Shown in pieces: positions 1-8,892 of a stretch of DNA of 64,000 nucleotides (within the stretch, counting starts at the first letter, position 1; each line of letters starts with the position of its first letter). A program made the translations under genes and the position numbers. The stretch is from Sorangium cellulosum So0157-2. Its GTDB lineage: Bacteria > Myxococcota_A > Polyangia > Polyangiales > Polyangiaceae. The notes beneath the pieces were generated by a model. That model had not been told where the DNA came from, searched no databases, and worked only from the letters and a program-made list of their open reading frames with translations. The stretch is taken from contig NC_021658.1 of assembly GCF_000418325.1 (NCBI RefSeq), positions 682,001-746,000 of the forward strand, read 5' to 3'.

Positions 1-239
1 TCGGCCAGCTTGACGGGCTTCCCGTCGAGGTCCGGCAGCGTGAAATCGGGCGCGGGCTGGCCGATCTTCGCCTGGGTCGCCGGCGCCTGGGCCGCCTTCG
101 CCTCGGCGGGCTTCGCCTCGGCGGGCTTGGCGGGCTGCGCCGCCGCGGCGCCGTTCGCCGCCGGCGCGCTGGGCTCGCCGGGCTGGGTGCACGCCGCGAG
201 CGCCGCGGCGAGGAAGGTCAGGGGAATGAGCTTGTGCAT
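1..239 (-). CDS. Redoxin (AhpC/TSA or TlpA-like) lipoprotein, N-terminal part
   Basis: This is the first ~79 codons of a gene that runs off the left edge of the window. It begins MHKLIPLTFLAAALAAC, a short signal peptide with a lipobox (LAAC, Cys16), so the mature protein should be lipid-anchored outside the cytoplasm. A low-complexity Ala/Pro/Lys linker with PAEAK repeats follows. The visible end, IGQPAPDFTLPDLDGKPVKL, is the canonical opening of peroxiredoxin/TlpA-type thioredoxin folds. The catalytic Cys lies outside the window, so peroxidase and thiol-disulfide reductase cannot be told apart. It is the last visible gene of a minus-strand series that starts near 8548. Confidence 0.75.
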   Translation of the reverse strand, partial: MHKLIPLTFLAAALAACTQPGEPSAPAANGAAAAQPAKPAEAKPAEAKAAQAPATQAKIGQPAPDFTLPDLDGKPVKLA

Positions 240-277
240 GCCGAGACGCTTACCACGCCCCAAGAGGAGCGCATGCG

Positions 278-1171
278 TCAGGGGAACTCCGGCCAGCGAT
301 CTCCCGTCGCCCACCGGTACCGCAAGCCGAGCTGCCCGAGATCCGCGCCCAGCAAGCCGAGCCGATCGGGCGTCGCCGCCACCACCATCGCCGTCCCCAC
401 CGCGTCGAGGTGGTGTGTCAGCGCGATGGCCAGCATCGGGCCGACGCGCACGATGACGCTGCCGCGGCCGGGGTTGCCGATCACCTCGGCGGCGGCGCCG
501 AACCGGAGCTCGCCGAACTTGTCCATCTCCCCCATGAACCCGAGCCGCGCGCGGTAGAGGTACGGCGGCTTCATCACGGTGTGGAGCGCCTCCTCGTAGA
601 GGTAGAGCCCCTCGGGCGCGCCGAGCACCGCGTAGCCCGTGGCCACGCCGAACAGGCTGCCTCCGAGCAGGGGTATCGAGCCCGACACCTCGATCTCCCC
701 CGCGACGTAGCGCGACAGGGGACCCTCCATGAGCTCGGTCTCCCTGCGCGTGTACGACGCCCGAGGCTCGAGGAAATACTGGCTCGTCGAGAAGGCGTAT
801 CGCGCGCCGCCGCGGATCTCCACGCCGGGCAGCGCCGCGCGGAGGCCGACGTACTCCGCGCCGCCGCTCGGCGACACGCTCGCGTAGCCCTCGATCCCGA
901 GCCAGGACCAGTGCGGCTTGCCGAAGCCGAGCGCGAGGCTCGGCCGGTAATAGATGACCCCGAGCTCCAGCACCGCGGAGACGAACGGGCGCGCGCCCGC
1001 GCTCCGCGCCCAGTACGAGCGCTTCTGGAGCAGGTCGACCCCCGAGGACACCGGCGGCGCATCGGCGGCGGGCGGCGGCAGGTCGGCCGGGTCCTGGGCG
1101 CGGGCCGCGGCGGGCGCGAGGGCGAGCGCGGCGAGCGCCGCGGCGGCGGCGGGCGTGCGGCGCAGCGCCAT
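278..1171 (-). CDS. Probable outer-membrane/periplasmic protein, unknown function
   Basis: A 297-residue protein with a clear Sec signal peptide (MALRRTPAAAAALAALALAP, cleavage probably after AARAQ). The mature part has alternating short hydrophobic and aromatic strands separated by Gly-rich turns, which fits an outer-membrane beta-barrel. I recognise no named family. The start ATG lies 2 nt after the stop of the upstream PAP2-type gene, so the two are probably translated from one mRNA. The same reading frame stays open upstream to 2197, but that extension is a shadow of the PAP2 gene and was discarded because the ATG at 1171 gives a proper signal peptide. Confidence 0.7.
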   Translation of the reverse strand: MALRRTPAAAAALAALALAPAAARAQDPADLPPPAADAPPVSSGVDLLQKRSYWARSAGARPFVSAVLELGVIYYRPSLALGFGKPHWSWLGIEGYASVSPSGGAEYVGLRAALPGVEIRGGARYAFSTSQYFLEPRASYTRRETELMEGPLSRYVAGEIEVSGSIPLLGGSLFGVATGYAVLGAPEGLYLYEEALHTVMKPPYLYRARLGFMGEMDKFGELRFGAAAEVIGNPGRGSVIVRVGPMLAIALTHHLDAVGTAMVVAATPDRLGLLGADLGQLGLRYRWATGDRWPEFP

Positions 1172-1173
1172 CG

Positions 1174-2197
1174 CTAGAACCTGCCCACGAGGTACCCGCC
1201 GAGCGGCGCGGGCACGAAGCCGATCGAGACGCCGTCCCCGCGCGGCGCGCGCGCCGACGTCGAGGCCGGGGCGCCGCCGCGGTAGTGCAGGAGCCACGGG
1301 AGCCCGAAGCCCGTGAGGGCGCCGACGGCCGCGCCGGTGAGCGCGTCGGTCGCGAAATGCTGGTCCGAGACGACCCGCAGCGTCGCCACGGCGGTGGCGG
1401 TGCCGAGCGACGCGGCGCACGCGAGCGCGTCGGGCGCGCCGCCGCCGTACAGGGGCAGGTGCGCGTGGTGCGAGCACACGAGGCCCGCCGCCGTGAACGC
1501 GGTCGAGCTGTGGCCGCTGAAGAAGCTCCGGTAGCGCTTGCTCCCCCGGCAGTCGTGGTCCTGCTGCTCCTCCGGCCCGGTGCACCCGGCGCGGTAGGGG
1601 CGCTCGCGGCTCGTGAGCCCCGCGACGACGCCGTTCAGCGCCGCGTTGAACGCGAGCGCCTCGATGTCGATCATCGCGATCTCCCACGCGACGCTGCCGC
1701 GCCCGTGCCCCCACCAGGTCACCAGCAGGGCGTCCACCGCGAGGTGGTTGGTCATCAGCGTGAGCAGGAGATCGCTCGCGTCCCGCGCCATCTCGCGCTG
1801 GCGGTCGCTCCGGATGCGGAGCGCCCCTCGCGCCGAGCCGTCGAAGCCGTTCACGGTCGTCCACCGGCCCTCCGAGGGCGGGATGGCCAGCGTCCCGAAG
1901 GCGGTCGCGGCCAGGAGGCCCGTGGCCACGTACTCGCTCACGCGGAAGCGCGGCCAGCGCGGGTCCCACGCGACCTCGCGCCGCGCGCGATCCGGCGGCG
2001 GCGCGGTCGTCCATGCGACCGGCGCGGTCGTCCATGCGACCGCCGCGGCGCCGGGCGTCGCCGGGGCCGGCTCGGCCTGCGCCGCGCCGGGCGCCGCCGG
2101 GGCCGGCTCGGCCTGCGGCCTGCGCCGCCGCCGCGCCGAGCGTCGCCGCCGCGGCGAGCGCGCCGGCGGCGGACCGTAGGGCAGCGGTGCACCTCAA
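1174..2197 (-). CDS. PAP2-superfamily phosphatase, frameshifted near its N-terminus
   Basis: The body (1174 to about 2115) has PAP2 phosphatase motifs in order: an ERPYR motif, SGHSS, and RVVSDQHFATD with the catalytic His and Asp. PAP2 proteins dephosphorylate lipid phosphates at the membrane; several hydrophobic segments fit that. The longest intact reading starts at a GTG at 1941, but the same frame continues upstream as natural protein (EPAPAAPG repeats, then AWDPRWPRF). A good signal peptide, from a TTG at 2197 to about AAAAQA, sits in the neighbouring frame. Removing one copy of a 7-bp tandem duplication at 2109-2122 joins the two perfectly. As written, the secreted form cannot be made without frameshifting; a short form from 1941 would lack the signal peptide. 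Confidence 0.75.
2109..2122. repeat. 7-bp tandem duplication (CGGCCTG x2) causing a frameshift
   Basis: CGGCCTG occurs twice in tandem. A parallel EPAP-coding repeat about 40 bp away, near 2071, carries only one copy in the same context. Deleting one copy restores a single open frame from the signal peptide into the PAP2 domain. Confidence 0.8.
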
Positions 2198-2213
2198 GGG
2201 GCGGACCGCGCGA

Positions 2214-2570
2214 TCAGAAGTCGGGGTGGCCGATGACGAGGAACTCCAGCGGCCCGGCGCCCGCGTTGCGCAGCCCGTGGTGCACGTTCTTGTCGACGTG
2301 CATCATCTGGCCGGGGCCGAGCGGCACCTCGCGGTCGCCGACGATGCCGAGCGCCTTGCCGGAAAGAATGTAGATGGTCTCGGTGGTCTCGGCGTGGAGC
2401 TCGCGCGAGATCTCGCAGCCGGGATCCATCGTGCCCTTGTAGAAGCCGAAGGCCTGCCCGAGCCCCTTCCCCAGCAGCTGCGCGAAGAAGACGCCTCTGT
2501 TGGGCAAATACTCGGTGGCGTCTTCGTCGGCCGCGGTCAGCACCACGGCCCCGTCGATCTGCTGCCTCAT
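2214..2570 (-). CDS. Small single-domain cupin protein
   Basis: A 118-residue protein covering one cupin_2 barrel. The first cupin motif is recognisable around ELHAETTETIYILSGKA (potential metal-binding His and Glu) and the second around HVDKNVHHGLRNAG. No signal peptide, so probably cytosolic. Substrate cannot be predicted; such proteins often bind a metal and a small ligand or act as sugar or amino-acid modifying enzymes. The start is well supported by a run of GGAGGAGGAGG about 6 nt upstream of the ATG. The next gene on the strand (PAP2) begins about 16 nt after the stop, suggesting cotranscription. Confidence 0.8.
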   Translation of the reverse strand: MRQQIDGAVVLTAADEDATEYLPNRGVFFAQLLGKGLGQAFGFYKGTMDPGCEISRELHAETTETIYILSGKALGIVGDREVPLGPGQMMHVDKNVHHGLRNAGAGPLEFLVIGHPDF

Positions 2571-2683
2571 GGCGATCCTCCTCCTCCGCGGGTGAAGCTG
2601 CTGGAGAATCCATCAGTTACAGAAGCGCACGGCGTCCTGTCAACGGCGCTCCGCGCGAGGATCGCGACCGTGACGGTGGCATT

Positions 2684-4441
2684 TCAGAACGGCAACACCA
2701 CGCTCGCGGCGGCGCGGAGCTCGTAGCTGAACGACATCGTCTTCAGCCCCTTCGGCGGCAGCTCGACGCGGCCCCGGAGGAAGCCGTCCTCCGCGTCGAG
2801 CGCCCAGCCGGGGGCCTCGCCGAGCGCGATCTCGACGTCGGCCACCTCGCTGACCGGGATCCGCTCGGTGACCAGCACCCGCTTCACGTCGCTGGAGAGG
2901 TTGGAGAGCGAGAGCTTCACGCGCCGGCGGATCTTGCGGCTGCCGGTGATCGCCGAGGTGTCCTGCTCCTCGTCCACGGTGCGCCGCACGCGCACCGCGT
3001 CGTCCACGCCGAAGCCGAGCTCGAACGGCTCCCCGGCGCCGACGAAGTCGAGCCGGGCGCGGCCGATGAGGCTGCCGCCCCGCGCGACCTTCACCGGGCC
3101 CGCGAGCAGCGGGCGCGGCCGCCCGCCGCCGCCGTCCAGCGTCACGGTCGCGCGCAGGTGCGCCGCGGGGTGGGCCTCCGGGTACAGCACGAGCGCGAGC
3201 TCGGCCGGCAGCGAGCGCCGCGCGATCTCGATGCGCGTCGGGCGGCCGTCGGAGGGCAGGGTCACCGGCTCCGCCGCCTCGAAGATCAGCGGCTCGCCCC
3301 CGTCGTCCACGCCAGGCATCTCGTCGACCGCCCGCGCCCCGCGGCCGAGCCCGGCCGTGGCGATGGCCTGGTCGCGCGCCTCGACGACGACGCGGCGGCG
3401 GTCGACCTCCGCCCTGCGCCGCGCGCGGAGGACGTCGTCCGCGAGCAGCGGCGCCTCGGCGCTCCGCGACGGCCGCGCGGTCGAGAAGCGCGCGGTGACG
3501 TTCTCCCAGGCCTCGCCCGTCGCCTGCCACGCCGCGGCCCAGGTGGTGAGCTCGACCGAGCCGCCGGCGCCCTGCGCCCCGGCGCCGCCCGCGCCGGCCG
3601 CGGCGGCGCCCGCGGGAGCCACCGAGAGCCGCGCCAGGTGCTCGGGGCGCCAGATCGCGCACGCGACGCGGTACGTCAGCTCGATCTCGACCGGCTGCGG
3701 CGCGGGCGCGTGCACCTCGACCTCGACCACCGCCTCGTAGCGCGGCTGCTCGATCGACCCCTCGCGCAGCCGCGCCGCGGCGCGCCGGGCGTCGTCCTCG
3801 GCGTGCGCCCGCGCCCCGCGCGCGTCGGCCGACGCGCCGAGGGCCTCGGCCAGCGCCGCGTGCAGGGCCTCGACGCCGGCGCGCCACGAGGCGAGCCGCG
3901 CGGGCTCGCCGGCGTCCTTCGGCACCTCGCTCATCGCCTGCGACCACGTCGCCAGCAGCTGGTCGAGGTGCGCCTCGCGGCGCGACGCCCGGTCCCGCGC
4001 CCGCTCGGCGGCGCCGGCCCGGCGGGACGCCTCGCGCTGCTCGCGCGAAAGCGCGTCGATCGCCTCGCGCCCGAGCGCCGCCTCCCGGTGCGCCCTCCAC
4101 CGCACGCGCGCCGCCGTCACCCGGACCGCGCCCTCGGCGCCCGCGCCCGCGACGCGCGCCTGCACGGTGCGCTCGTCGACGAACACCGACACCCCGCCGA
4201 TCGCGATCCACTGCGCCCCGGCCCCGACCTCGACGCGCGCGGCGCGCACGACCTCGGCGCGATCCTCGAACAGCGTCACCACGCGCGCGGCGCTCGGGTG
4301 AGGCGCCCCCGCGGCGGCGCCCGCTCCGCCGGCGCTCGCGCCGCCCTCGGCCCCGCCGCCGGCGTCCCCGCCGCCGGCGTCCCCTCCGCCGGCGCTCCGC
4401 TCTGCCCGGTCCGAACCGCTCGCACTCGTTGCCGTCGCCAT
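2684..4441 (-). CDS. DUF4139 (mucoidy-inhibitor MuiA-like) protein
   Basis: A 585-residue protein. After a Gly/Ala-rich low-complexity N-terminus (about 1-50), an N-terminal DUF4140-like domain starts at RVVTLFEDRAEVVRAARVEV. A charged, helical middle segment (about 120-210) follows, then a C-terminal DUF4139 region with strands such as TERIPVSEVADVEIAL and the final GLKTMSFSYELRA. Family members are of unclear function; the name comes from a suppressor of mucoidy. No signal peptide is apparent. It follows its own paralogue by 19 nt with an AGGAG ribosome-binding site between, so the pair is translated together. Confidence 0.8.
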   Translation of the reverse strand: MATATSASGSDRAERSAGGGDAGGGDAGGGAEGGASAGGAGAAAGAPHPSAARVVTLFEDRAEVVRAARVEVGAGAQWIAIGGVSVFVDERTVQARVAGAGAEGAVRVTAARVRWRAHREAALGREAIDALSREQREASRRAGAAERARDRASRREAHLDQLLATWSQAMSEVPKDAGEPARLASWRAGVEALHAALAEALGASADARGARAHAEDDARRAAARLREGSIEQPRYEAVVEVEVHAPAPQPVEIELTYRVACAIWRPEHLARLSVAPAGAAAAGAGGAGAQGAGGSVELTTWAAAWQATGEAWENVTARFSTARPSRSAEAPLLADDVLRARRRAEVDRRRVVVEARDQAIATAGLGRGARAVDEMPGVDDGGEPLIFEAAEPVTLPSDGRPTRIEIARRSLPAELALVLYPEAHPAAHLRATVTLDGGGGRPRPLLAGPVKVARGGSLIGRARLDFVGAGEPFELGFGVDDAVRVRRTVDEEQDTSAITGSRKIRRRVKLSLSNLSSDVKRVLVTERIPVSEVADVEIALGEAPGWALDAEDGFLRGRVELPPKGLKTMSFSYELRAAASVVLPF

Positions 4442-4460
4442 GGCGCGCCTATTTCTCCTG

Positions 4461-6782
4461 TTATTCTCGGCGGTTGCCGCCGACGATCTCGTTCTTGGAG
4501 GAGAGCGCCACGCGGTAGGTGAAGGCGACCGAGGCCTTGCCGCCGGGCGCGATCGGCACGCGCCAGCGCAGCCCGCCGCGCACGGGCTCGCCGAGGTCCT
4601 CCTGGGTGTACGGCTCGGCCCTCGGGTGCGACGAGACCAGCTTGATCTCGACGTCCTTGTCGTCGGTCACCGGGATGCGGTCGAGGACCTCGACCTCGAC
4701 GCCCACGCCGAGCGACGAGGAGAGGTCGATGGTGATCGCGTGCTCGACCGAGAGCGAGCCGCCGAGCAGGCCGGCGCTCGACTCCTCGACGCGGGCGTTC
4801 CTCGCGACCCGGATCCGCTCCTCGACGCCGAGGCCGGCGCGGAGGAGGCCGCCCCGATCGACGTGCCCGAGCGAGGACTGCGCCGCGAGGGCGCCGTCGA
4901 CGAAGATCTCGACCGGCCCGGCGAGCAGCGGGGCGTCGAACGGGTTCTCGACCCGCGCCTCGCGGTAGACCTCGGCGGCGTCGCGCGGCACGGCGACGAA
5001 CCGCGGCGCCGCCGGGGCGCGCGCGGCGCTCAGCGCGACGCGGTGGAGCCTGCCGTTCGACGGCACGTCGGCGGCGCTCTCGCCCGCGTAGAGGTGGTCG
5101 AACTGCCCGCGCGAGTCGCGCGGGTCCACGGCCCGGGGCGGCGGTCCGACGTCGTCGATGGCCATCTGCGCCCGCCGCGCGGCGCGCCGCGAGGGCCCCG
5201 GCTCGTCGCGCGCGAGCCGGCCGCGCTGCGGGCCCGTCCCGGGGAGGTGCAGCGCGTCGAAGTCGAGCCACCCTTCGACCTGCGCGGGCTCGACCGGCGC
5301 CGGGGCCCCGCCGGCGCCCTCGAGCTCGCCGCCTGGGTCGAGCAGCTCGTCGGCCGTGCCGGCCCAGCGCTCGCCGCTCGCGTCGTGGGCGAAGGCGGCC
5401 ATGGGCGCCTCGGGCGCGCTCGCCTGGAGCGGGGGGGGGGGGGGCGGGCCCGTAGCCGCCGCCGAACGAGGGGAGCGACAGCCCGCGCGACTTGCGCGCC
5501 GCGGCCGGCATCGGCGCGGCGGCCGGCATCGGCGCGGCGAGCGGCATCGGCGCGGCGGCCGGCGCCGGGGGCGGGGGCGGCCTCGGGGCCGCGGTGCGCT
5601 CGCGCCGCATCGGCGGTGGGGCGGCTCCGGCGCGAGGAGGCGGCGGCAGCGCGGCCCCGCGGAGCTGGCCGGCGGCGCCGTCCGGGCCATCGCCTCCCGC
5701 AGCTCGTCGCTGGCCTGGCCCGGCGCGGCCCGGCTCAGCGTGGGCTCGTCGTCGTCGTCGGGCGCGGGGGGCGGCAGCTCCGCCGGGGCGGCCGTGGTCC
5801 TCGCGGCCGGCGGGGGGAGGGCGGCGACGAAGCGGTCGAACCCCTCGAACATGGCGTCGAGGCCCTCCGGCGCGGGGCGGTAGCCGCGGCGCGGCGGGCG
5901 CTGCGCGCGGCTCAGCCGGAGCGAGGCGAGCTCCGGCAGCCGCGTGTCCTGCACGAGATCGGCGGTGGCGAGCGCGACGCGCACGCCCTTCCAGTCCTCG
6001 CCGGACGCCTGCGCGACGAGGGCGTCGAGCTGCAGCGCGACCTCGGTCGCGCCGCGCGAGAACCGCGCCGCGTAGGCGGGCCACCACCGCGCGGCGCCGA
6101 CCGCGTACTCGAGCCGGAGCGCCGGCTCGCCGCCCGACCCGTCGCGCGTCGGCGCGAGCCGCACGACCACGTCGAGGCGCGCCGGCGCGCGCTCCTCGAG
6201 CTCGCCGCTGGTCGCCTGGGCGGCGTCGAGCTGCGCGGAGCGGAGCGCCTTGCGGGCGCGCTCGAGCTCGTCGTCGAGCGCGGCAAGGCGGGCGTCGAGC
6301 GCGGCGAGCTCGCCCGAGAGCAGGCCGCTCACCGCGAGGGCGTCGCGGATCCGGGCCGCGGGGTCGCCCGGCCGGAAGCGCCGCGCGAGCTCCGGGTGGA
6401 GCGCGACGGCCCCGAGCTGGTCGCGCCAGCGGCGGAGGTGGTCGTGCTCGGCCGACAGGCGCTCGATCGCGAGCTCGAGCGCGCGGAGCTCTGCCGAGAG
6501 CGCGCCCCGCGAGACGGGCGCCGGGGGCACGACGAGCCGCGCGCGCACGCCGACGACCTCGCGCGGCGCGGCCGCGGCCGCCTCCGGCGGGCCGCCCGCG
6601 GCCGCCACGAGCGCGCGGAAGCTCCCCGGCTCGGCGAGGGGCGTGACCCCCGGCACCGAGATCTCGAGCGCCCCGCGGGGCAGGGGCGCCGCGAGCTCGA
6701 CGCGGCGGGTGACGATCGCCCCGCGCGCGTACACGACGACCGCCTCGATACGGCTAGCGCACTCGATCTTCTCCGCCGTCAT
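4461..6782 (-). CDS. Second DUF4139/MuiA-like protein with a Pro-rich linker, compensated frameshifts
   Basis: A 773-residue reading frame paralogous to the downstream gene: DUF4140-like N-terminus (EAVVVYARGAIVTRRVEL), helical segment (about 110-190), then a long linker and a C-terminal DUF4139 region (VEVLDRIPVTDDKDVEIKL; ending in a VAFTYRVAL strand). Between about 5690 and 5445 this frame reads as an unnatural Arg-rich stretch, while the adjacent frame reads as a typical Pro/Ala/Met linker (APMPAAAPMPAAARKSRG). The frame then returns at a run of 14 C residues (5431-5444). The simplest view is one lost base near 5680 and one gained base in the C tract, either real or artefactual. The domains at both ends are intact. 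Confidence 0.75.
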   Translation of the reverse strand: MTAEKIECASRIEAVVVYARGAIVTRRVELAAPLPRGALEISVPGVTPLAEPGSFRALVAAAGGPPEAAAAAPREVVGVRARLVVPPAPVSRGALSAELRALELAIERLSAEHDHLRRWRDQLGAVALHPELARRFRPGDPAARIRDALAVSGLLSGELAALDARLAALDDELERARKALRSAQLDAAQATSGELEERAPARLDVVVRLAPTRDGSGGEPALRLEYAVGAARWWPAYAARFSRGATEVALQLDALVAQASGEDWKGVRVALATADLVQDTRLPELASLRLSRAQRPPRRGYRPAPEGLDAMFEGFDRFVAALPPPAARTTAAPAELPPPAPDDDDEPTLSRAAPGQASDELREAMARTAPPASSAGPRCRRLLAPEPPHRRCGASAPRPRGRPRPRRRPPRRCRSPRRCRPPRRCRPRRASRAGCRSPRSAAATGPPPPPPLQASAPEAPMAAFAHDASGERWAGTADELLDPGGELEGAGGAPAPVEPAQVEGWLDFDALHLPGTGPQRGRLARDEPGPSRRAARRAQMAIDDVGPPPRAVDPRDSRGQFDHLYAGESAADVPSNGRLHRVALSAARAPAAPRFVAVPRDAAEVYREARVENPFDAPLLAGPVEIFVDGALAAQSSLGHVDRGGLLRAGLGVEERIRVARNARVEESSAGLLGGSLSVEHAITIDLSSSLGVGVEVEVLDRIPVTDDKDVEIKLVSSHPRAEPYTQEDLGEPVRGGLRWRVPIAPGGKASVAFTYRVALSSKNEIVGGNRRE
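5431..5444 (-). repeat. Homopolymer of 14 C (coding strand) in a proline linker
   Basis: Fourteen consecutive G on the plus strand, C on the coding strand. A tract of 13 or 16 would keep the natural linker frame in phase with the downstream DUF4139 domain. This is a likely site of replication slippage or of sequencing error. Confidence 0.85.
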
Positions 6783-6856
6783 CCGTTCGTCCCTCGCCCG
6801 CGAACGTTGTGTGGAGGCGCGACGGTATCACGCCGCGCCCGGCGCCCGATAGCGGG

Positions 6857-8548
6857 CTATCTCCTCCTGTCGAGGAAGCTGAACCCCGGGAGCGCGTCGA
6901 TGCCGTACGCGCGGAGCGCGAGCGCGTCGAGGCGGTGGAAATCGCGCTGCCGGAACGAGCCGCGGAGATCGCCGATCAGCTCCTCGGGGACGCTCGCCGG
7001 CGGAGGCAGGCGGATCCGCCGCAGGTACTGGGCCTGGAAGCGCAGATAGCCGCCGCGCATCTTGACCGCGTAAGACCACACGAAGAAGAGGGCGACCCTG
7101 GAGCTGAGCAGCCCGCCGAGCGCCTCCATGTCCCAGGCCTCGGACGTGACGAAGTAGAGGTTGTGGTGCGGGAGGAACCGGCCCTCCTCGTAGACCACCT
7201 CGTTGGATCCTGCGATGTCGGGGATGAGGAGCTTCGGGGCGGAGGCGAGCTCGGGGACCACGCGATCGATGGTGCGAAACCAGCTCGCGGCGCTCCTCTG
7301 GGCGATGTAGCGTTTCCTGATCTCGGCCTCGTGGGCGCGCAGGTATCCGGCGAGCTTCGGATAGTCTTCCAGATTGACCACCTTGCCGTCGTCGTCGAAC
7401 GTGTTGATGACGAACCGCCCGGCGTCCCGGACGCGGCCGCCGTCGAGCTGGTCTCGCATGACGAGCGGCACGAGGCGGTCGCGCTCGATATCGACCTCGT
7501 CGCCGACGATGTAGATCCGGTCGCTCCCGGTGGCGACGCCGATGCCGACGCGGGTCCCGCCCACCTCCTCGATCGGCGCGAACCGCGCCTCGAGGGCGCG
7601 CAGGGCCTCGAGGTGCTCCGGGGAGCTGAGCACCCACGGGTCGTCCCCCTCGAACCAGGAGGGGTACTCCGCCACGGCGACGCCGGCGCCGCGCTCCGGC
7701 GCGCCGCGCAGGGCCGCAGACGCGGCCTCGCACTCCTCCGGAGAGGCGGTGTGCAGCGTCGCGACCGGGACGCTCCCCGTCTTGCCGGGCGACACGGCGA
7801 AGATCGACGGATAGGCGACGACGTCCGACTCGAACGGCGAGGCGCGGTGCAGGTCGACGTAGCACTGCACCCGGAACCACGTCGAGAGCATGCGGCGGAG
7901 CGGGGCGCCGTACCGGTTGAGGGTCCACCGGTCGGCGCAGATGAAGGAGAGGACCCCGCCGGGCGCGAGGAGATCGAGGCCGCGCTCGATGAACGCGACG
8001 TAGAGATCGGCGCGGTCGTAGAGCGACCTGTACCGCTGGCGATACTCCTCCTGAAGCTCGGGCGAGAGCTGCTCGATCCGGACGTAGGGCGGGTTTCCGA
8101 CCACCGCGTCGAAGCGGCGGCCCTGGCTGGTGAGCAGGAAGTCGCCGTGGGCGATCCAGGCCTCCGCGAGGCGCTCTGCGTCGCCGTGGGGCAGCCCGAG
8201 CCGGGCGAGCGCGCGGGCGACGGCGAGGCGGGAGCGGTCGACGTGATCGCGCGCGACGTCGTACGACCGGATCGCGGACGCGATTTGCAGGAGGTCGCGG
8301 TCGTGGCGCCGCGCCGACTGGATCAGGCGCTCGGCGGCCGGGACGAGGAACGCGCCGTGGCCGCAGGCCGGCTCGAGCAGCGACAGCGACGCGAGATCCC
8401 GGTCCGCCGTGTAGCCCGCGAGGTCGAGGATGAGATTGACGACGTGGGGTTTGGTCAGCACCACGCCGTGGGTCTCGCCCGACGAGCGCTCGCCGTAGTC
8501 GTAGGCGCTCGGCGGGAGCATGACCGTCAGATCGAGGGCTGTCTGCAT
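6857..8548 (-). CDS. Eco57I/TaqI-like N6-adenine DNA methyltransferase, orphan
   Basis: A 563-residue protein with the hallmarks of gamma-type N6-adenine methyltransferases: the AdoMet-binding motif [12 protein letters not shown] near residue 57 and the catalytic NPPYVRIE near residue 150. The second half (from about [18 protein letters not shown]) resembles the C-terminal target-recognition domain of TaqI/Eco57I-type enzymes. There is no N-terminal PD-(D/E)XK nuclease segment, and no restriction endonuclease gene lies on either side, so it may act as a solitary methylase. The ATG at 8548 fits the family start. Codon use matches the neighbours. Confidence 0.85.
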   Translation of the reverse strand: MQTALDLTVMLPPSAYDYGERSSGETHGVVLTKPHVVNLILDLAGYTADRDLASLSLLEPACGHGAFLVPAAERLIQSARRHDRDLLQIASAIRSYDVARDHVDRSRLAVARALARLGLPHGDAERLAEAWIAHGDFLLTSQGRRFDAVVGNPPYVRIEQLSPELQEEYRQRYRSLYDRADLYVAFIERGLDLLAPGGVLSFICADRWTLNRYGAPLRRMLSTWFRVQCYVDLHRASPFESDVVAYPSIFAVSPGKTGSVPVATLHTASPEECEAASAALRGAPERGAGVAVAEYPSWFEGDDPWVLSSPEHLEALRALEARFAPIEEVGGTRVGIGVATGSDRIYIVGDEVDIERDRLVPLVMRDQLDGGRVRDAGRFVINTFDDDGKVVNLEDYPKLAGYLRAHEAEIRKRYIAQRSAASWFRTIDRVVPELASAPKLLIPDIAGSNEVVYEEGRFLPHHNLYFVTSEAWDMEALGGLLSSRVALFFVWSYAVKMRGGYLRFQAQYLRRIRLPPPASVPEELIGDLRGSFRQRDFHRLDALALRAYGIDALPGFSFLDRRR

Positions 8549-8766
8549 GGGCGCCGCGTGGAGATGCTAGCCGCGATCGGCGCCCTCCGGCGATGCCCGC
8601 CGCCGCGCTCGCCGCGCTGCGCCGGCGCCGGAGGCCGCGGCCGCCTGCCGCGCGCCGGGCCTCTGCCCCGCCGGCGCGCGCCCCGCGAGGGCGGTTCTCC
8701 GCGATCGGGGGAGACGCGGATCGCGTTTCACGGGGCGTGGCCATTGAATAGGGTAGAGTCGCCCCC
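8549..8766. other. Divergent intergenic region before acpS
   Basis: GC-rich spacer between the minus-strand methylase and the plus-strand acpS region. The only AT-richer piece (about 8742-8760, around ATTGAATAGGGTAGAG) may hold the promoter of the plus-strand genes. No RNA gene seen. Confidence 0.4.
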
Positions 8767-8892
8767 ATGGCCTTCCCCCCGTGTCTCCGTTCCGGCGATG
8801 GCGCCGCGGCGAGCGCCGCCTGCGAGGGCGCCCCGCCGCCGCCGGCGGCCGCGCCCGTGGCGGGCCGCCGGCCGGTCGAGGTGGCCGCGTGA
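8767..8892 (+). CDS. Possible 41-residue upstream ORF coupled to acpS
   Basis: An ATG at 8767 opens a 41-codon frame (MAFPPCLRSGDGAAASAACE at the start). It ends in a TGA overlapping the GTG start of acpS as GTGA. The overlap suggests translational coupling, and an AT-richer promoter-like segment precedes it. The peptide resembles no family I know and is Ala/Pro-rich like many chance frames in this DNA, so it may simply be leader sequence. Confidence 0.3.
   Translation: MAFPPCLRSGDGAAASAACEGAPPPPAAAPVAGRRPVEVAA

Noticed and set aside
278..2197. A 639-codon minus-strand open frame spanning the PAP2 region and the outer-membrane gene
   Set aside because: Its middle is Arg/Gly-rich shadow text of the PAP2 gene. 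Only the first ~27 codons (signal peptide) and the last 297 (separate gene with its own signal peptide) are natural.
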